From Verrucomicrobiota bacterium (GTDB lineage: Bacteria > Verrucomicrobiota > Kiritimatiellia > UBA8416 > JABMPJ01), in the NCBI GenBank assembly GCA_018648805.1, contig JABGQM010000003.1, forward strand, positions 88,498 to 152,497: 64,000 nucleotides of DNA, written 5' to 3'. Of this stretch, positions 25,303 to 33,996 are shown piece after piece. Every line of letters starts with the position of its first letter. The stretch's first letter is position 1. A model generated the notes under the pieces. It saw only the letters and a list, made by a program, of their open reading frames with translations, was not told the origin of the DNA and made no database searches. The position numbers and the translations under genes are program-made.

Positions 25303-26781
25303 ATGAACCTATTGCTGCTGTACCCCGAGTTTCCCGATACCTTCTGGAGCTACAAACACGCCCTCAGTTTTGTGGGCAAACGCGCGACCTTCCCGCCGGT
25401 GGGCTTGCTCACCGTGGCGGGAATGCTGCCGTCCGACTGGGAGGTGCGCCTGGTCGATCTCAACGTAGGCCGCCTCAATCCGCGTGACCTGGCCTGGGCC
25501 GACATGGCTTTTGTGAGCGGCATGATCGTGCAGCGTGAGGCGGCGCGGAGCCTGGTGGCACGTTGCAAGCAGGCCGGTCTGACGGTGGTGGGCGGGGGAC
25601 CGCTTTTCACGATGGAGCACGCGGAGATCGAGGGGGTTGATCACGCCGTGCTCAACGAGGCCGAGCTGACGCTGCCGCGTTTCCTGGAGGACGTCAGCCG
25701 CGGCCAGGCCGAGGCGGTCTATACCACGGATGATTACGCCGACATGGCCGACTCACCCACGCCGCGCTGGGAGCTGGCCGATCGCAAGCACTACCACTCC
25801 ATGGCGCTGCAGTACTCGCGTGGCTGTCCGTTCAACTGCGACTTCTGCAACATCACCTCGCTGCTGGGGCACCGTGTGCGGACCAAAAGTACGGCCCAGA
25901 TCGTGGCTGAGCTGGATGCGATGTATGTGTGCGGCTGGCGCGGGAACGTCTTCTTTGTGGATGACAACTTTATCGGCAACAAGCGTCACCTCAAGGCAGA
26001 CCTGCTGCCGCGCCTGATCAACTGGCGTGCATCGCACCCGGGCATCACGTTCCAGACCGAGGCCTCGATCAACCTGGCCGACGATGCGACGCTGATGAGC
26101 CAGATGGTGGCGGCCGGGTTCGACACCGTCTTTGTCGGCATCGAAACACCCGATGAGGCCGCTTTGGCGGAGTGCAGCAAGAGGCAGAACGAGCACCGCG
26201 ATCTCGTGGCCGACGTCAAGCGCATGCAGCAGGCCGGCCTGCAGGTGCAGGGCGGCTTTATCGTGGGCTTTGACAGCGATGGGCCTTCGGTCTTTCGTCG
26301 CCAGATCGACTTCATTCAGCGCAGTGGCATCGCGACCGCCATGGTGGGTCTGCTCCAGGCGCCCAAGGGCACGAAGCTCTATCAGCGTATGCAGGCCGAG
26401 GGTCGCCTGCGCGGCGCCGCCTCGGGCGACAACGTGGAAGGGACCACCAACATCGTAACGCGCATGGACATCGAGAAGCTGCATGCCGGCTATCGCGAGA
26501 TTCTCGAGACCATCTACGCCCCGCGCCACTACTACAAGCGCGTGCGTACGCTGCTGCGCGAGTTTCGGACGCCGCGCGTGGCACGTCACCTCACGCGGGC
26601 CGACATCGCCGCGCTGGTGCGGTCATTCTATCGGCTCGGGCTCCTTGGCCGCGAGCGGTTGGAGTACTGGAAGCTGCTGGTCTGGACCGCGTTTCGGCGA
26701 CCGGCACAGGTACCCCTGGCGATTACGCTGGCCATCTCGGGCTATCACTTCCGAAAAGTCTGTGAACAGCATATTCGCTGA
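25303..26781 (+). CDS. B12-binding radical SAM protein (DUF4070-like)
   Basis: A 492-residue protein. Residues 1-~140 are a cobalamin-binding-like domain (LLLLYPEFPDTFWSYKHAL, VSGMIVQREAARSLV, VVGGGPLF). The radical SAM core follows with SRGCPFNCDFCNITSLLG (C-x3-C-x2-C), VFFVDDNFIGNKRH and VFVGIETPDE. The C-terminal ~130 residues (MDIEKLHAGYREILETIYAP) resemble DUF4070, found in HpnP-like methylases and many uncharacterised relatives. Usual chemistry is methylation or rearrangement on unreactive carbons; the substrate here is unknown. No hopanoid genes are nearby. The start ATG 25303 follows AAGGGTGG. Confidence 0.88.
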   Translation: MNLLLLYPEFPDTFWSYKHALSFVGKRATFPPVGLLTVAGMLPSDWEVRLVDLNVGRLNPRDLAWADMAFVSGMIVQREAARSLVARCKQAGLTVVGGGPLFTMEHAEIEGVDHAVLNEAELTLPRFLEDVSRGQAEAVYTTDDYADMADSPTPRWELADRKHYHSMALQYSRGCPFNCDFCNITSLLGHRVRTKSTAQIVAELDAMYVCGWRGNVFFVDDNFIGNKRHLKADLLPRLINWRASHPGITFQTEASINLADDATLMSQMVAAGFDTVFVGIETPDEAALAECSKRQNEHRDLVADVKRMQQAGLQVQGGFIVGFDSDGPSVFRRQIDFIQRSGIATAMVGLLQAPKGTKLYQRMQAEGRLRGAASGDNVEGTTNIVTRMDIEKLHAGYREILETIYAPRHYYKRVRTLLREFRTPRVARHLTRADIAALVRSFYRLGLLGRERLEYWKLLVWTAFRRPAQVPLAITLAISGYHFRKVCEQHIR

Positions 26782-26812
26782 CATGGGATCTGATCTGCGC
26801 TAGGCTCCCTTC

Positions 26813-27736
26813 ATGAAACGGTTGAATCTCAATCTCAACCTGACCGCGATCATCGTGCTGATCGCGGTGGGGGTTCTGTTGCCAGTCATGCTGGCCACGG
26901 CGGCCGGCATCGTCGCGCTCGTGATTGCCGACGACGCCGGCGGCATCGTGATCGGCGTGTTGGTGGTCTCGTTTGCGGTGACGGCCGGGGGCAGCGCCTT
27001 GATCACGGTGGTGTTGACGGGGCGCAAGGCGCGCCTGGCGCGTCGACAGGCCGATTTCGTGGCCAACGTGTCACACGAGTTTCGAACGCCTCTCAGCGCC
27101 ATCCGGCTGTATGCCCAAACCCTCGAGTCGGGCCGGCTGGATGACAATCCGGAGGAGACCGCCAAGTGCGTGTCGACCATTCTGCGCGAGACTGAGTGGC
27201 TGGATGTGATGATCGACCAGGTGCTGACCTGGCGCGCTTCCGCGCGCGACATGCTTAACCTGCAGATGCAGACCTCTCCCGTTGCCGACGCCGTAACCCA
27301 TGCCGTCGAGCGGTTCCGCTCTATGAGCCCGCCCGATGAACTGACCCTCACCGCGGCGGTCGATACCCGGCTGGATGTTGTCCATGACGGCCGGGCCCTG
27401 GGGGCGGTGGTGTTGAACCTGCTGACCAATGCGGCCAAGTACACCGGACCCGTCAAGCACATCACCGTGCGCGCCCGTGATGAGGGCGAGTCGGTCGTGA
27501 TCGAGGTGGAGGACAACGGGATCGGTCTGACCCCCTCCGAGGCGCGCCACATCTTTAAGCCGTTCTATCGCGTACCGCGGTCGGACGGGAGCGATTCGGG
27601 GGGCGTCGGCCTCGGCCTCGCCATTGCACATCATGTTGTGGGGCGGCATGACGGTTCCCTGACGGTTGAGAGTGAGAAGGGCAGGGGGGCCACGTTCATC
27701 GTGCGCCTGCCGGTCGCCGGGGGGGAGCTGGTATGA
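26813..27736 (+). CDS. Sensor histidine kinase (short, two TM)
   Basis: A 307-residue kinase with two adjacent N-terminal TM segments (residues ~12-39 and ~44-68) separated by a few residues (IADDAGG), so there is almost no periplasmic sensor. HisKA follows with FVANVSHEFRTPLSAIRLYA (H88). The ATPase domain has LLTNAAKYTG (N-box), VEDNGIGL (G1) and GGVGLGLAI (G2). With so little outside the membrane, it may sense membrane state or a partner protein. It overlaps the downstream response regulator gene (ATGA), its evident partner. Confidence 0.92.
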   Translation: MKRLNLNLNLTAIIVLIAVGVLLPVMLATAAGIVALVIADDAGGIVIGVLVVSFAVTAGGSALITVVLTGRKARLARRQADFVANVSHEFRTPLSAIRLYAQTLESGRLDDNPEETAKCVSTILRETEWLDVMIDQVLTWRASARDMLNLQMQTSPVADAVTHAVERFRSMSPPDELTLTAAVDTRLDVVHDGRALGAVVLNLLTNAAKYTGPVKHITVRARDEGESVVIEVEDNGIGLTPSEARHIFKPFYRVPRSDGSDSGGVGLGLAIAHHVVGRHDGSLTVESEKGRGATFIVRLPVAGGELV

Positions 27737-28443
27737 AGACGAAACCGGACACCTCATCGCCGCCGAGCCGCATCCTTGTCGTCGAGGATGACCGCTCCCT
27801 GCGTGAGGGGGTGGCCATGAACCTGCGTCTGCAGGGCTACGAGGTGGTCACTGCGGCCGACGGCGACGAAGGCATGCAGCAGGCCTTCAACAGTCAGCCC
27901 GACCTGATCGTGCTCGATATCATGATGCCGGGCTGGAGCGGACTCGATATTCTTGAGGAGCTGCGACGGCGTGGCGAGGAGGTGCCCGTCCTGATGCTCT
28001 CGGCCCGCAACAAGACGCCCGACAAGGTGACTGGACTCAATCTCGGGGCGGATGACTATCTCGCCAAGCCGTTTGATCTGCCCGAACTGATTGCCCGCAT
28101 TGAGGCCATGCTGCGCCGGCGACGCAGCGAAGCCGAGCGCGACCCTCCGCTGAGATTCGGGAATGTCGTGATCGACCGCGCGGCGCGCCGCGTGCAGGTG
28201 GGGCACAAGACGGTCAAGCTGTCGGCCCGCGAATTCGATCTCCTCTGTCTGCTCGCCGCCTCACCCGGTCAGGTCTTCACGCGCGAGCTCATCCTCGAGA
28301 AGGTGTGGGGCTGGGATTACGAGGGAACGGCCCGCACGGTCGACAACTTCGTGGCTAGTCTGCGCAAGAAGCTGGGCGCCCTGCGTCGCCCCTGTAGACA
28401 GATCCAAACGGTACCCCGCGTCGGCTACAAGCTGGAACCCTGA
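27733..28443 (+). CDS. OmpR-family response regulator
   Basis: A 236-residue regulator. The receiver has acidic residues in VVEDDRS, the phospho-acceptor D62 in VLDIMMPGWSG, and the conserved Lys in DDYLAKPFDLPEL. The C-terminal winged helix shows LSAREFDLLCLLAASPGQVFTRE and TVDNFVASLRKKL, standard for OmpR/PhoB DNA binding. It overlaps the kinase gene by 4 bases. A perfect 12-bp inverted repeat sits just downstream and may be a binding site or attenuator for the following outer-membrane genes; that link is inference. Confidence 0.94.
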   Translation: MKTKPDTSSPPSRILVVEDDRSLREGVAMNLRLQGYEVVTAADGDEGMQQAFNSQPDLIVLDIMMPGWSGLDILEELRRRGEEVPVLMLSARNKTPDKVTGLNLGADDYLAKPFDLPELIARIEAMLRRRRSEAERDPPLRFGNVVIDRAARRVQVGHKTVKLSAREFDLLCLLAASPGQVFTRELILEKVWGWDYEGTARTVDNFVASLRKKLGALRRPCRQIQTVPRVGYKLEP

Positions 28444-28454
28444 CGGTCGACGCC

Positions 28455-28510
28455 GCTGTCTCATCTTGCGATTCCTGTGAGACATGCGGGACAGCTCCAG
28501 ATGAGACAGC
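28455..28510. repeat. Perfect 12-bp inverted repeat downstream of response regulator
   Basis: GCTGTCTCATCT (28455-28466) and AGATGAGACAGC (28499-28510) are exact reverse complements with a 32-base spacer that contains related GTGAGACA and GGGACAG words. It is not followed by a T-run. It lies between the two-component pair and the outer-membrane barrel gene, so it may be an operator-like or RNA-structure element. Confidence 0.7.
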
Positions 28511-28644
28511 CCGCGCTGTGTACGCCTGAACCATGCCTGCCAAGGTGTTTCTTCTCATTTTCGCCCCTTCCCGCCGCTATCTGGATCCGTTGGCATGCAT
28601 CCTGCATAACCACATGCGGTGTAAGACTAAACAGGGAGGTCCCT

Positions 28645-29634
28645 ATGCTCACGAGCACCAACACACTTCGCCGGCCGCTTGGCCTGGCGGCTTTCACCAT
28701 CCTTCTGACCACGGCCCTTTCGGCCGTTGCGGTCCTGAAGGTCAACGTCACCAGTCCCACGGGCGAGGCGCTGCCGAATGCATCGGTGTCGCTCCTGTCT
28801 GAGACTGGCCAGGTAGAGAAGGGCGTGCGGGGTGCGGACGGTCTGTATGTCTTCGCCGATCCGGCCAGCGGCGTGCAAACCCTACAGGTTGCCGACGCCT
28901 CGCAGGGGGCCACCGAGACGCGCCCGGTCGACGTGAGCGGCAAGGCGCAGGCCCTTGACGTGGCGCTGAGCAGGCCCAAGGTACCGCAGCTTGAGTATCC
29001 CGAGTTGGGGCGTTACGGGTTCGGCGTTACTGCAGGCTACATCGGTTGGGCGGGCGATTCGGCGCTCGATACCGGTTATGAGTTCTCTGCAGAAGGACGT
29101 CTCGCGCTGTTTGGAGTGCTCCTCAACAATGCGCTTAACTGGCCGCAAAGGGACAACCTCTACCTCTTCGCAGCGCTGTCCTATGCCACGTACGACCCCG
29201 ACTTCTATTCGAGCGCGGACGCGATTTCGCTGACGACCGGACTAGGATGGTACTACTGGTGCACCAACTTCTCCCCGTTCAGCAACAATGCCAAGTATCG
29301 CTTCGGTCTGAACGGTCGGCTCTACGGTGGCTACACGCGGGCGAAGATCGAGTGGGACAGGCAGTACTATGACGTGCTGGTCCCGGTGTGGAATGGATCG
29401 GAATGGCGCGATGAGGTGCAGCGCGAGTCGTCCGGCAGCGGTGGCAGCGAGTCGGACAGCGGCATCTTCCTGGGCGGATCATTCGGTCCCCGCCTGCGCA
29501 ACGTCAACGCCCACTGGGATCTTGGTGTTGATTTAGGGGTGCGTGGCTACGTCAGCGAATTGGATTTTGGCAATAGTCACTATGATGGCCTGTTCGCCTA
29601 CATGGTCCTCATGAGCTACTTCTACGCGTTCTGA
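28645..29634 (+). CDS. Outer-membrane beta-barrel with N-terminal CarboxypepD-like domain
   Basis: 329 residues from ATG 28645, with AGGGAGGT just upstream. The signal peptide is LGLAAFTILLTTALSAVAV. Residues ~33-110 resemble a carboxypeptidase-regulatory or Ig-like fold (VNVTSPTGEALPNASVSLLSE, DGLYVFADPASG). The remainder has alternating aromatic/polar strands (YGFGVTAGYIGW, YLFAALSYATYD, YRFGLNGRLYGGYTRA) and ends MVLMSYFYAF; a C-terminal Phe is typical of BAM-inserted outer-membrane proteins. Followed with a 1-base overlap (TGATG) by the lipoprotein gene. Role unknown; probably a channel or anchor. Confidence 0.78.
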   Translation: MLTSTNTLRRPLGLAAFTILLTTALSAVAVLKVNVTSPTGEALPNASVSLLSETGQVEKGVRGADGLYVFADPASGVQTLQVADASQGATETRPVDVSGKAQALDVALSRPKVPQLEYPELGRYGFGVTAGYIGWAGDSALDTGYEFSAEGRLALFGVLLNNALNWPQRDNLYLFAALSYATYDPDFYSSADAISLTTGLGWYYWCTNFSPFSNNAKYRFGLNGRLYGGYTRAKIEWDRQYYDVLVPVWNGSEWRDEVQRESSGSGGSESDSGIFLGGSFGPRLRNVNAHWDLGVDLGVRGYVSELDFGNSHYDGLFAYMVLMSYFYAF

Positions 29635-30737
29635 TGCGGTTCGCCCCCGCAGTGGTGCTGCCGGCGCTGCTCATAGCGGCCGGCTGTGCAGGAACCGGGT
29701 CGCCCCCGGTTCCGGCCTCCCATCTTATGGTGTTCGGCCTGGAAGGGGGGGCGGACGTGCCACTGCCCGCGCCCGTGTTGGCGCCGAAAGCGTCGCGGGC
29801 CTACTCACACTACCAGGATGACGGCATCTCCGTGGTGCTGGTGCGTGACAAGGAGCTGTGGCTGCATGCCGATGTGAGTGCCGGCAGCGCGAGCGTGCCG
29901 CGCAAACTATCGATGTCGTTCACGTTCAATCGTGAAGCCGCCCTCGCCGCCGGCTACACCACCTACGCCTGCCGCGGCTGGATCGGCTGTCCCGGCGGTC
30001 TGCCGCCGGATGCCTCAATACAGGTCGCAGAGCACGCGCGCACGGGCCCCACGTCGCGCCACCTGGCCCTGGTGCGGGATCAACCCCGACCGGGAGTGCC
30101 TTTTGTCGAACTGGTACCGCTGGCCATTCGCATACTCGCCCTGTCCGATACAACCGGGCCGACGCTGGAGATCGAGTGGGAGATCCAGTTGCCCGCTATG
30201 ACGGATGCGTCGGGGCCGCTGCGTCTCTCGCTTTGCCCCACCTTGATGACCACGGCCGAGTGGGACCGCGAGTGTGAGGCGCGAGAGCGGGTGGCCTGGC
30301 TGGATGAGCTGGGAGAGGGCGGCACTCTTTTTGCCGAGCTCTACCTCAATTCGGCATCCGACTACGTGCGCGCGCACCTGCCTCAGGCACGGCGGGTGCA
30401 CTGCTTCCTGCAGGCCGCCCAGGTACGCGACTGGTACGGTCTGGTCATAGCGAACTACCCCCGTCTGGGGGCAAACATAGCCATGACCGGCGTGCGGCGC
30501 TCACCGCGCTGGCAGAGCTCCAACCTGGTCTATCCCGCCACGGGCCAGCCGCGTGACTGGTTCCGTCCCGGCAAGGGCGTCGTGATTGATACGTGGCGCG
30601 CCGATGGTGGCACCGAAACCAAGATTCAGAGCGTCGACGAGTTCCGAATGCCGCTCAATAGAGAGCGCCTGGAATCCACGGTTCGGCCCCACCATACGCC
30701 ATCCGAGCCAAGCCATGCCGCAGAGACCACGCATTGA
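29634..30737 (+). CDS. Lipoprotein of unknown function
   Basis: 367 residues. The N-terminus has a hydrophobic stretch and lipobox LIAAGC with the acylated Cys at C18, followed by a Gly/Pro-rich linker. The mature part is beta-rich; ISVVLVRDKELWLHADVSAG, LEIEWEIQLPAM and DWYGLVIANYPRLGANIAM are visible, but I recognise no family. It overlaps the barrel gene at TGATG, so the two products probably work together in the outer membrane. Residues ~345-367 are low in hydrophobic content (HTPSEPSHAAETTH). Confidence 0.72.
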   Translation: MRFAPAVVLPALLIAAGCAGTGSPPVPASHLMVFGLEGGADVPLPAPVLAPKASRAYSHYQDDGISVVLVRDKELWLHADVSAGSASVPRKLSMSFTFNREAALAAGYTTYACRGWIGCPGGLPPDASIQVAEHARTGPTSRHLALVRDQPRPGVPFVELVPLAIRILALSDTTGPTLEIEWEIQLPAMTDASGPLRLSLCPTLMTTAEWDRECEARERVAWLDELGEGGTLFAELYLNSASDYVRAHLPQARRVHCFLQAAQVRDWYGLVIANYPRLGANIAMTGVRRSPRWQSSNLVYPATGQPRDWFRPGKGVVIDTWRADGGTETKIQSVDEFRMPLNRERLESTVRPHHTPSEPSHAAETTH

Positions 30738-30870
30738 TACGGCCTGTTCGCTGATCGATGTGGTTGCAGCTGAGCAGATAGGAACGCTTCCCTTTCTCCC
30801 GCTTCTGCGCTTGCAGCACGCACCGCCAGTTACTACCTTGGGGTGACTCTCACAGTCGTGAAAGGGCGCT

Positions 30871-31659
30871 ATGTCGGTTGTTGGCAATATCGGGGCGGGA
30901 TTTCTGCAGCGCGTGGCATCGGTCCGCCGCGTGGGCGCGGTGATCTGCGGAGTCCTCTACCTGGCTGTCCAGCCACGCTACTGGCCGCGCACGGTACGTG
31001 AGCGTACGGCCAAGCAGATTCTCTTCACGGGCTATGAGGCCCTCGGCCTGGTGCTCATGATTTCGGTCCTGGTGGGGGTGTCGGTGGTGGCACAGACCCA
31101 TCTCTGGCTGAGCCGTTTCGGACAGTCCGATATGCTCGGTCCGCTGCTGGTGGCCATCCTGGTACGCGAGGTGGGCCCGCTCCTGGTGACCTTCATCGTG
31201 GTGGGGCGCAGCGGCACGGCCATGGCCACAGAGCTGGCCTCCATGCGGGTACACCGCGAGATCGAGGTACTGGATGCGCAGGGGGTCGACCCGATGGTCT
31301 ACGTCATTATGCCGCGTGTGATGGGCATGATGCTCTCGGTGTTCGGCTTGACCTTGATGTTCATTCTGGGTGCCTTTGTGAGCGGCTATGTCTTCGGGTT
31401 CATCATCGATGTGACGCCGGGCGACCCGGTGCGCTTCGCTTTCAGCCTGCTGCGTGCCGTGACGCCGGGCACGGTGATCAGCTTGCTGGTAAAGACCATT
31501 CTGCCGGGCATGGTAACGGCCACGATCTGCTGTACGGAGGGGTTGAGCGTCAAGGGCGCCCTGACCGAAGTGCCGCAGGCGGCCACGCGCGCCGTGGTGC
31601 GTTCGCTGGCGGCGGCGATTCTAATTTCTGCGATTGTAACGATTTTGACCTATGTCTGA
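30871..31659 (+). CDS. mlaE: MlaE-type ABC permease
   Basis: A 262-residue permease of the MlaE/YrbE family, which with MlaF ATPase and MCE proteins moves phospholipid between the inner and outer membranes. Visible features are the amphipathic N-terminus, TM segments near YEALGLVLMISVLVGVSVV, LLVAILVREVGPLLVTFIVV and VMGMMLSVFGLTLMFILGAF, and the family loop GRSGTAMATELASMRVHREI leading to EVLDAQGVDPM. The gene begins a three-gene run with the ATPase-like gene (8-base overlap) and the MCE gene. Confidence 0.92.
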   Translation: MSVVGNIGAGFLQRVASVRRVGAVICGVLYLAVQPRYWPRTVRERTAKQILFTGYEALGLVLMISVLVGVSVVAQTHLWLSRFGQSDMLGPLLVAILVREVGPLLVTFIVVGRSGTAMATELASMRVHREIEVLDAQGVDPMVYVIMPRVMGMMLSVFGLTLMFILGAFVSGYVFGFIIDVTPGDPVRFAFSLLRAVTPGTVISLLVKTILPGMVTATICCTEGLSVKGALTEVPQAATRAVVRSLAAAILISAIVTILTYV

Positions 31660-32356
31660 TAAACCCATACTTCGAATGGACGCCGTGACGGTGGCGGGGG
31701 CGACCGCGCACATTACCGCTTTGACGGAACTCTCTTACGAACTGAATGCCGGCGAGCTGTGGGTCGTGGTGCCCGAGCGCCACGTCGACACCGTCTCCCT
31801 GTATGATGTGGCGTCCGGCCTGATTGCGCCCGATCGCGGGACGGTATCCTTCGACGGCGAGGATTGGCAGCGCATGGGCCTCTTTGACCAGAGCGCCGTG
31901 CGGGGCCGCATCAGCCGCATCTTCGAGATCGAGGGATGGGTCAGCAATCTGAACATCTTTGAGAACATCGCGCTCTCACAGCGCCACCACACGACCCGGT
32001 CGGATGACGAGCTACGCGAAGCTATTGGGCGGTTGTGTGAACGGATCGGTCTGCGCGACTGTCTCGACGAGCGTCCGCATGCCCTGGCGCGCGGCGAACG
32101 ACGGCGGGCCCAGTGGGTGCGGGCGCTGTTGGGGCAGCCGGACCTGCTGTTGCTCAATGCGCCCCTGCTGGAGGTGCGCGTGGACGACCAGGCGGTGCTG
32201 TTCGAACTGTTGGCTGAAGCGCGTGAGCGGGGCACGGCCGTGATGTGGAAATCACGTGACCAGGCGTCGTGGAAGGGCCAGCCGGGTTTTGAGGATGCCG
32301 AGATACGTTTGCTGGTGAATGGACGGTTAGAGCGTGATGCAAGAGACGGAGCGTAA
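31652..32356 (+). CDS. MlaF-position ABC protein with eroded catalytic motifs
   Basis: 234 residues in the place of the MlaF ATPase, with an ABC-like layout but lost motifs. Walker A should read GxxGxGKS/T near residue 40; here the strand reads ELWVVVPERHVDTVSLYDV, without the Gly-Lys-Ser core. The signature LSGGQ is ALARGERRRAQWVRALL. Walker B is LLLLNAPLLEV, where Asp-Glu are replaced by Asn-Ala. The remaining order (EGWVSNLNIFENIAL, IGLRDCLDER, GTAVMWKSRD) still follows MlaF. It overlaps mlaE by 8 bases and is 3 bases from the MCE gene. It may bind without hydrolysis, or another ATPase may power the permease. Confidence 0.82.
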   Translation: MSDKPILRMDAVTVAGATAHITALTELSYELNAGELWVVVPERHVDTVSLYDVASGLIAPDRGTVSFDGEDWQRMGLFDQSAVRGRISRIFEIEGWVSNLNIFENIALSQRHHTTRSDDELREAIGRLCERIGLRDCLDERPHALARGERRRAQWVRALLGQPDLLLLNAPLLEVRVDDQAVLFELLAEARERGTAVMWKSRDQASWKGQPGFEDAEIRLLVNGRLERDARDGA

Positions 32357-32359
32357 GTT

Positions 32360-33883
32360 ATGAGTAGGCCGATTAAGTTCAGATATGCCAACGAAATTGC
32401 CGGGGCCTTTGTGATCATGGCGCTGCTCCTCTTTGTAGGCGGCGTCTTCATGGCGGGTCAGTCGCAAGGGTGGTTCGAAGGCAAGTTCGAGTTGGTGGCC
32501 GATTTTGCAACGACCGAAGGATCGTTCGGTCTGCAGGAAGGCGGCGAGGTGTGGGTGATGAATACCGTGGCCGGTCGCGTGGCCAAGATCGAGCCGACCG
32601 GCGAGGGGCGCATGCAGGGGCTCCTGATCATCCAGAACCGCTACCTGCCGTTCATTCGCACCGACTCGATCGCGCGCGTCAAGAAGAAGTTCGGGCTGGC
32701 CGGTGACGCCTACGTCGATATCGACGTGGGCAAGGGACCCGAGGTGATTGACGGCAGCGTGATCTCCTGTGTCAAGGACGAGGAGCTCATGGAAACCGCG
32801 CGCAAGACTCTCGAGGATCTGCAGAAGGATGTGCTGCCCATGATCGAAGACTCCCGGGAGATCCTGGCGCATGTCAACACGATCTCAGCGGCCATTGCGG
32901 CGGGGGAGGGGATGGCCGGAGCCGCCATCAGTGATCCGGCCATGACCGCGGAGGTGAAACAGATGCTGAGCGGCGTCAACGCCCTGATTGTTGAGTCTGA
33001 GGACGCCCTGCACGAAACCACGCGTCTGCTCAAGGGCGTGCAGAAGCACTGGCTCCTGCGGAAGTATATCAGTGACGACGATCCGCAGGTGGTGCTCTCG
33101 ACCTCTCAGATCGAACAGGAAGACCGCGACCGGCTGGCCCGTACCTGGTCCCACGGCGTTGAAGCCGGCCGCCTGGCCAACCGTTCACGCCAGGTCGCCC
33201 TCAATGCGCTGAACATGGGGTATATATGCCTTATGGATGAGCGCTTCGACGAGGGGGCCGCCTGGCTGAGCGAGGCCCGTTTCGAGCTGGCCGCGTCCGG
33301 CCTGAGTCCCGCGCGCGGCACGCTCCTGGCGGCCGAGCTGGAGCGGCGACGCGGCAAGCCGGATGTGGCGCTTCAGATCTTGACGGCCGGGGGAGGCCCC
33401 GACCGCGAGGCGTCACGTGCCGTACGGGCCGCCTGGAGCTTGCAGGAAGGCCGCGCGCACCTCGCCGCCGGAGAACAGGACGCCGCCCGCAGCGCCATCG
33501 AGAGGGCCCGGCGCGACATCCGCAAAGCCAAGCTTGCGTTCCTCGCCGCCGAGGCCGCCGGCCTGGATGGTGAGCTCGCCCTCGCCGGTGAGATGCCGGT
33601 CGAAGCCGCCGCGCTGTTCGACCGCGCCGCGGGAAGTTTTCAGACCGCGGGTCTCTATACCGCGATGTGCCGCGAGCTGTCGCGGGCAGGGCAGACCTAT
33701 GAAGCGGCAGGGCAGACCGAGCTCGCCTTCGATCGTTATTACCGCGCCGCGCGCAGCCGTGCGGTGGCCGGCGATGAGGCCTCGCTATATCTCATTGAAG
33801 CCCGGCGCATCGCCGGATCCATGCAGGACGCGCAGCTAATGGCACAGGTGGAACGGTTGGTTCCCTCCACGCCGGATGAATAG
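32360..33883 (+). CDS. mlaD: MCE (MlaD-like) protein with helical-repeat C-terminus
   Basis: 507 residues. One N-terminal TM ([21 protein letters not shown]) is followed by an MCE domain at ~40-125 ([51 protein letters not shown]). A helical segment runs to ~240. From ~255 to the end come TPR-like helical repeats ([56 protein letters not shown]). MCE rings hold lipid during transport across the envelope; a C-terminal TPR region is not part of E. coli MlaD and may form a periplasmic scaffold. Downstream of the MlaE and ATPase-like genes. Confidence 0.87.
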   Translation: MSRPIKFRYANEIAGAFVIMALLLFVGGVFMAGQSQGWFEGKFELVADFATTEGSFGLQEGGEVWVMNTVAGRVAKIEPTGEGRMQGLLIIQNRYLPFIRTDSIARVKKKFGLAGDAYVDIDVGKGPEVIDGSVISCVKDEELMETARKTLEDLQKDVLPMIEDSREILAHVNTISAAIAAGEGMAGAAISDPAMTAEVKQMLSGVNALIVESEDALHETTRLLKGVQKHWLLRKYISDDDPQVVLSTSQIEQEDRDRLARTWSHGVEAGRLANRSRQVALNALNMGYICLMDERFDEGAAWLSEARFELAASGLSPARGTLLAAELERRRGKPDVALQILTAGGGPDREASRAVRAAWSLQEGRAHLAAGEQDAARSAIERARRDIRKAKLAFLAAEAAGLDGELALAGEMPVEAAALFDRAAGSFQTAGLYTAMCRELSRAGQTYEAAGQTELAFDRYYRAARSRAVAGDEASLYLIEARRIAGSMQDAQLMAQVERLVPSTPDE

Positions 33884-33910
33884 AAAGTCCGAGTTTAGGG
33901 CGTTTCGCAC

Positions 33911-33939
33911 TTGCATCTGGCCGAACGGCTGCCTATAAT
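33911..33939 (+). promoter_or_regulatory. Predicted sigma-70 promoter of rpoD
   Basis: TTGCAT (33911-33916) and TATAAT (33934-33939) are separated by exactly 17 bases, about 40-60 bases upstream of the rpoD start. This is the best consensus promoter noticed in the window and lies just after the MCE operon. Confidence 0.75.
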
Positions 33940-33996
33940 CCCGCGTTTTTTCTCCTCAGAAGGGGAGAAGTCCTTACAATGGGTGGAGTGTATCTA

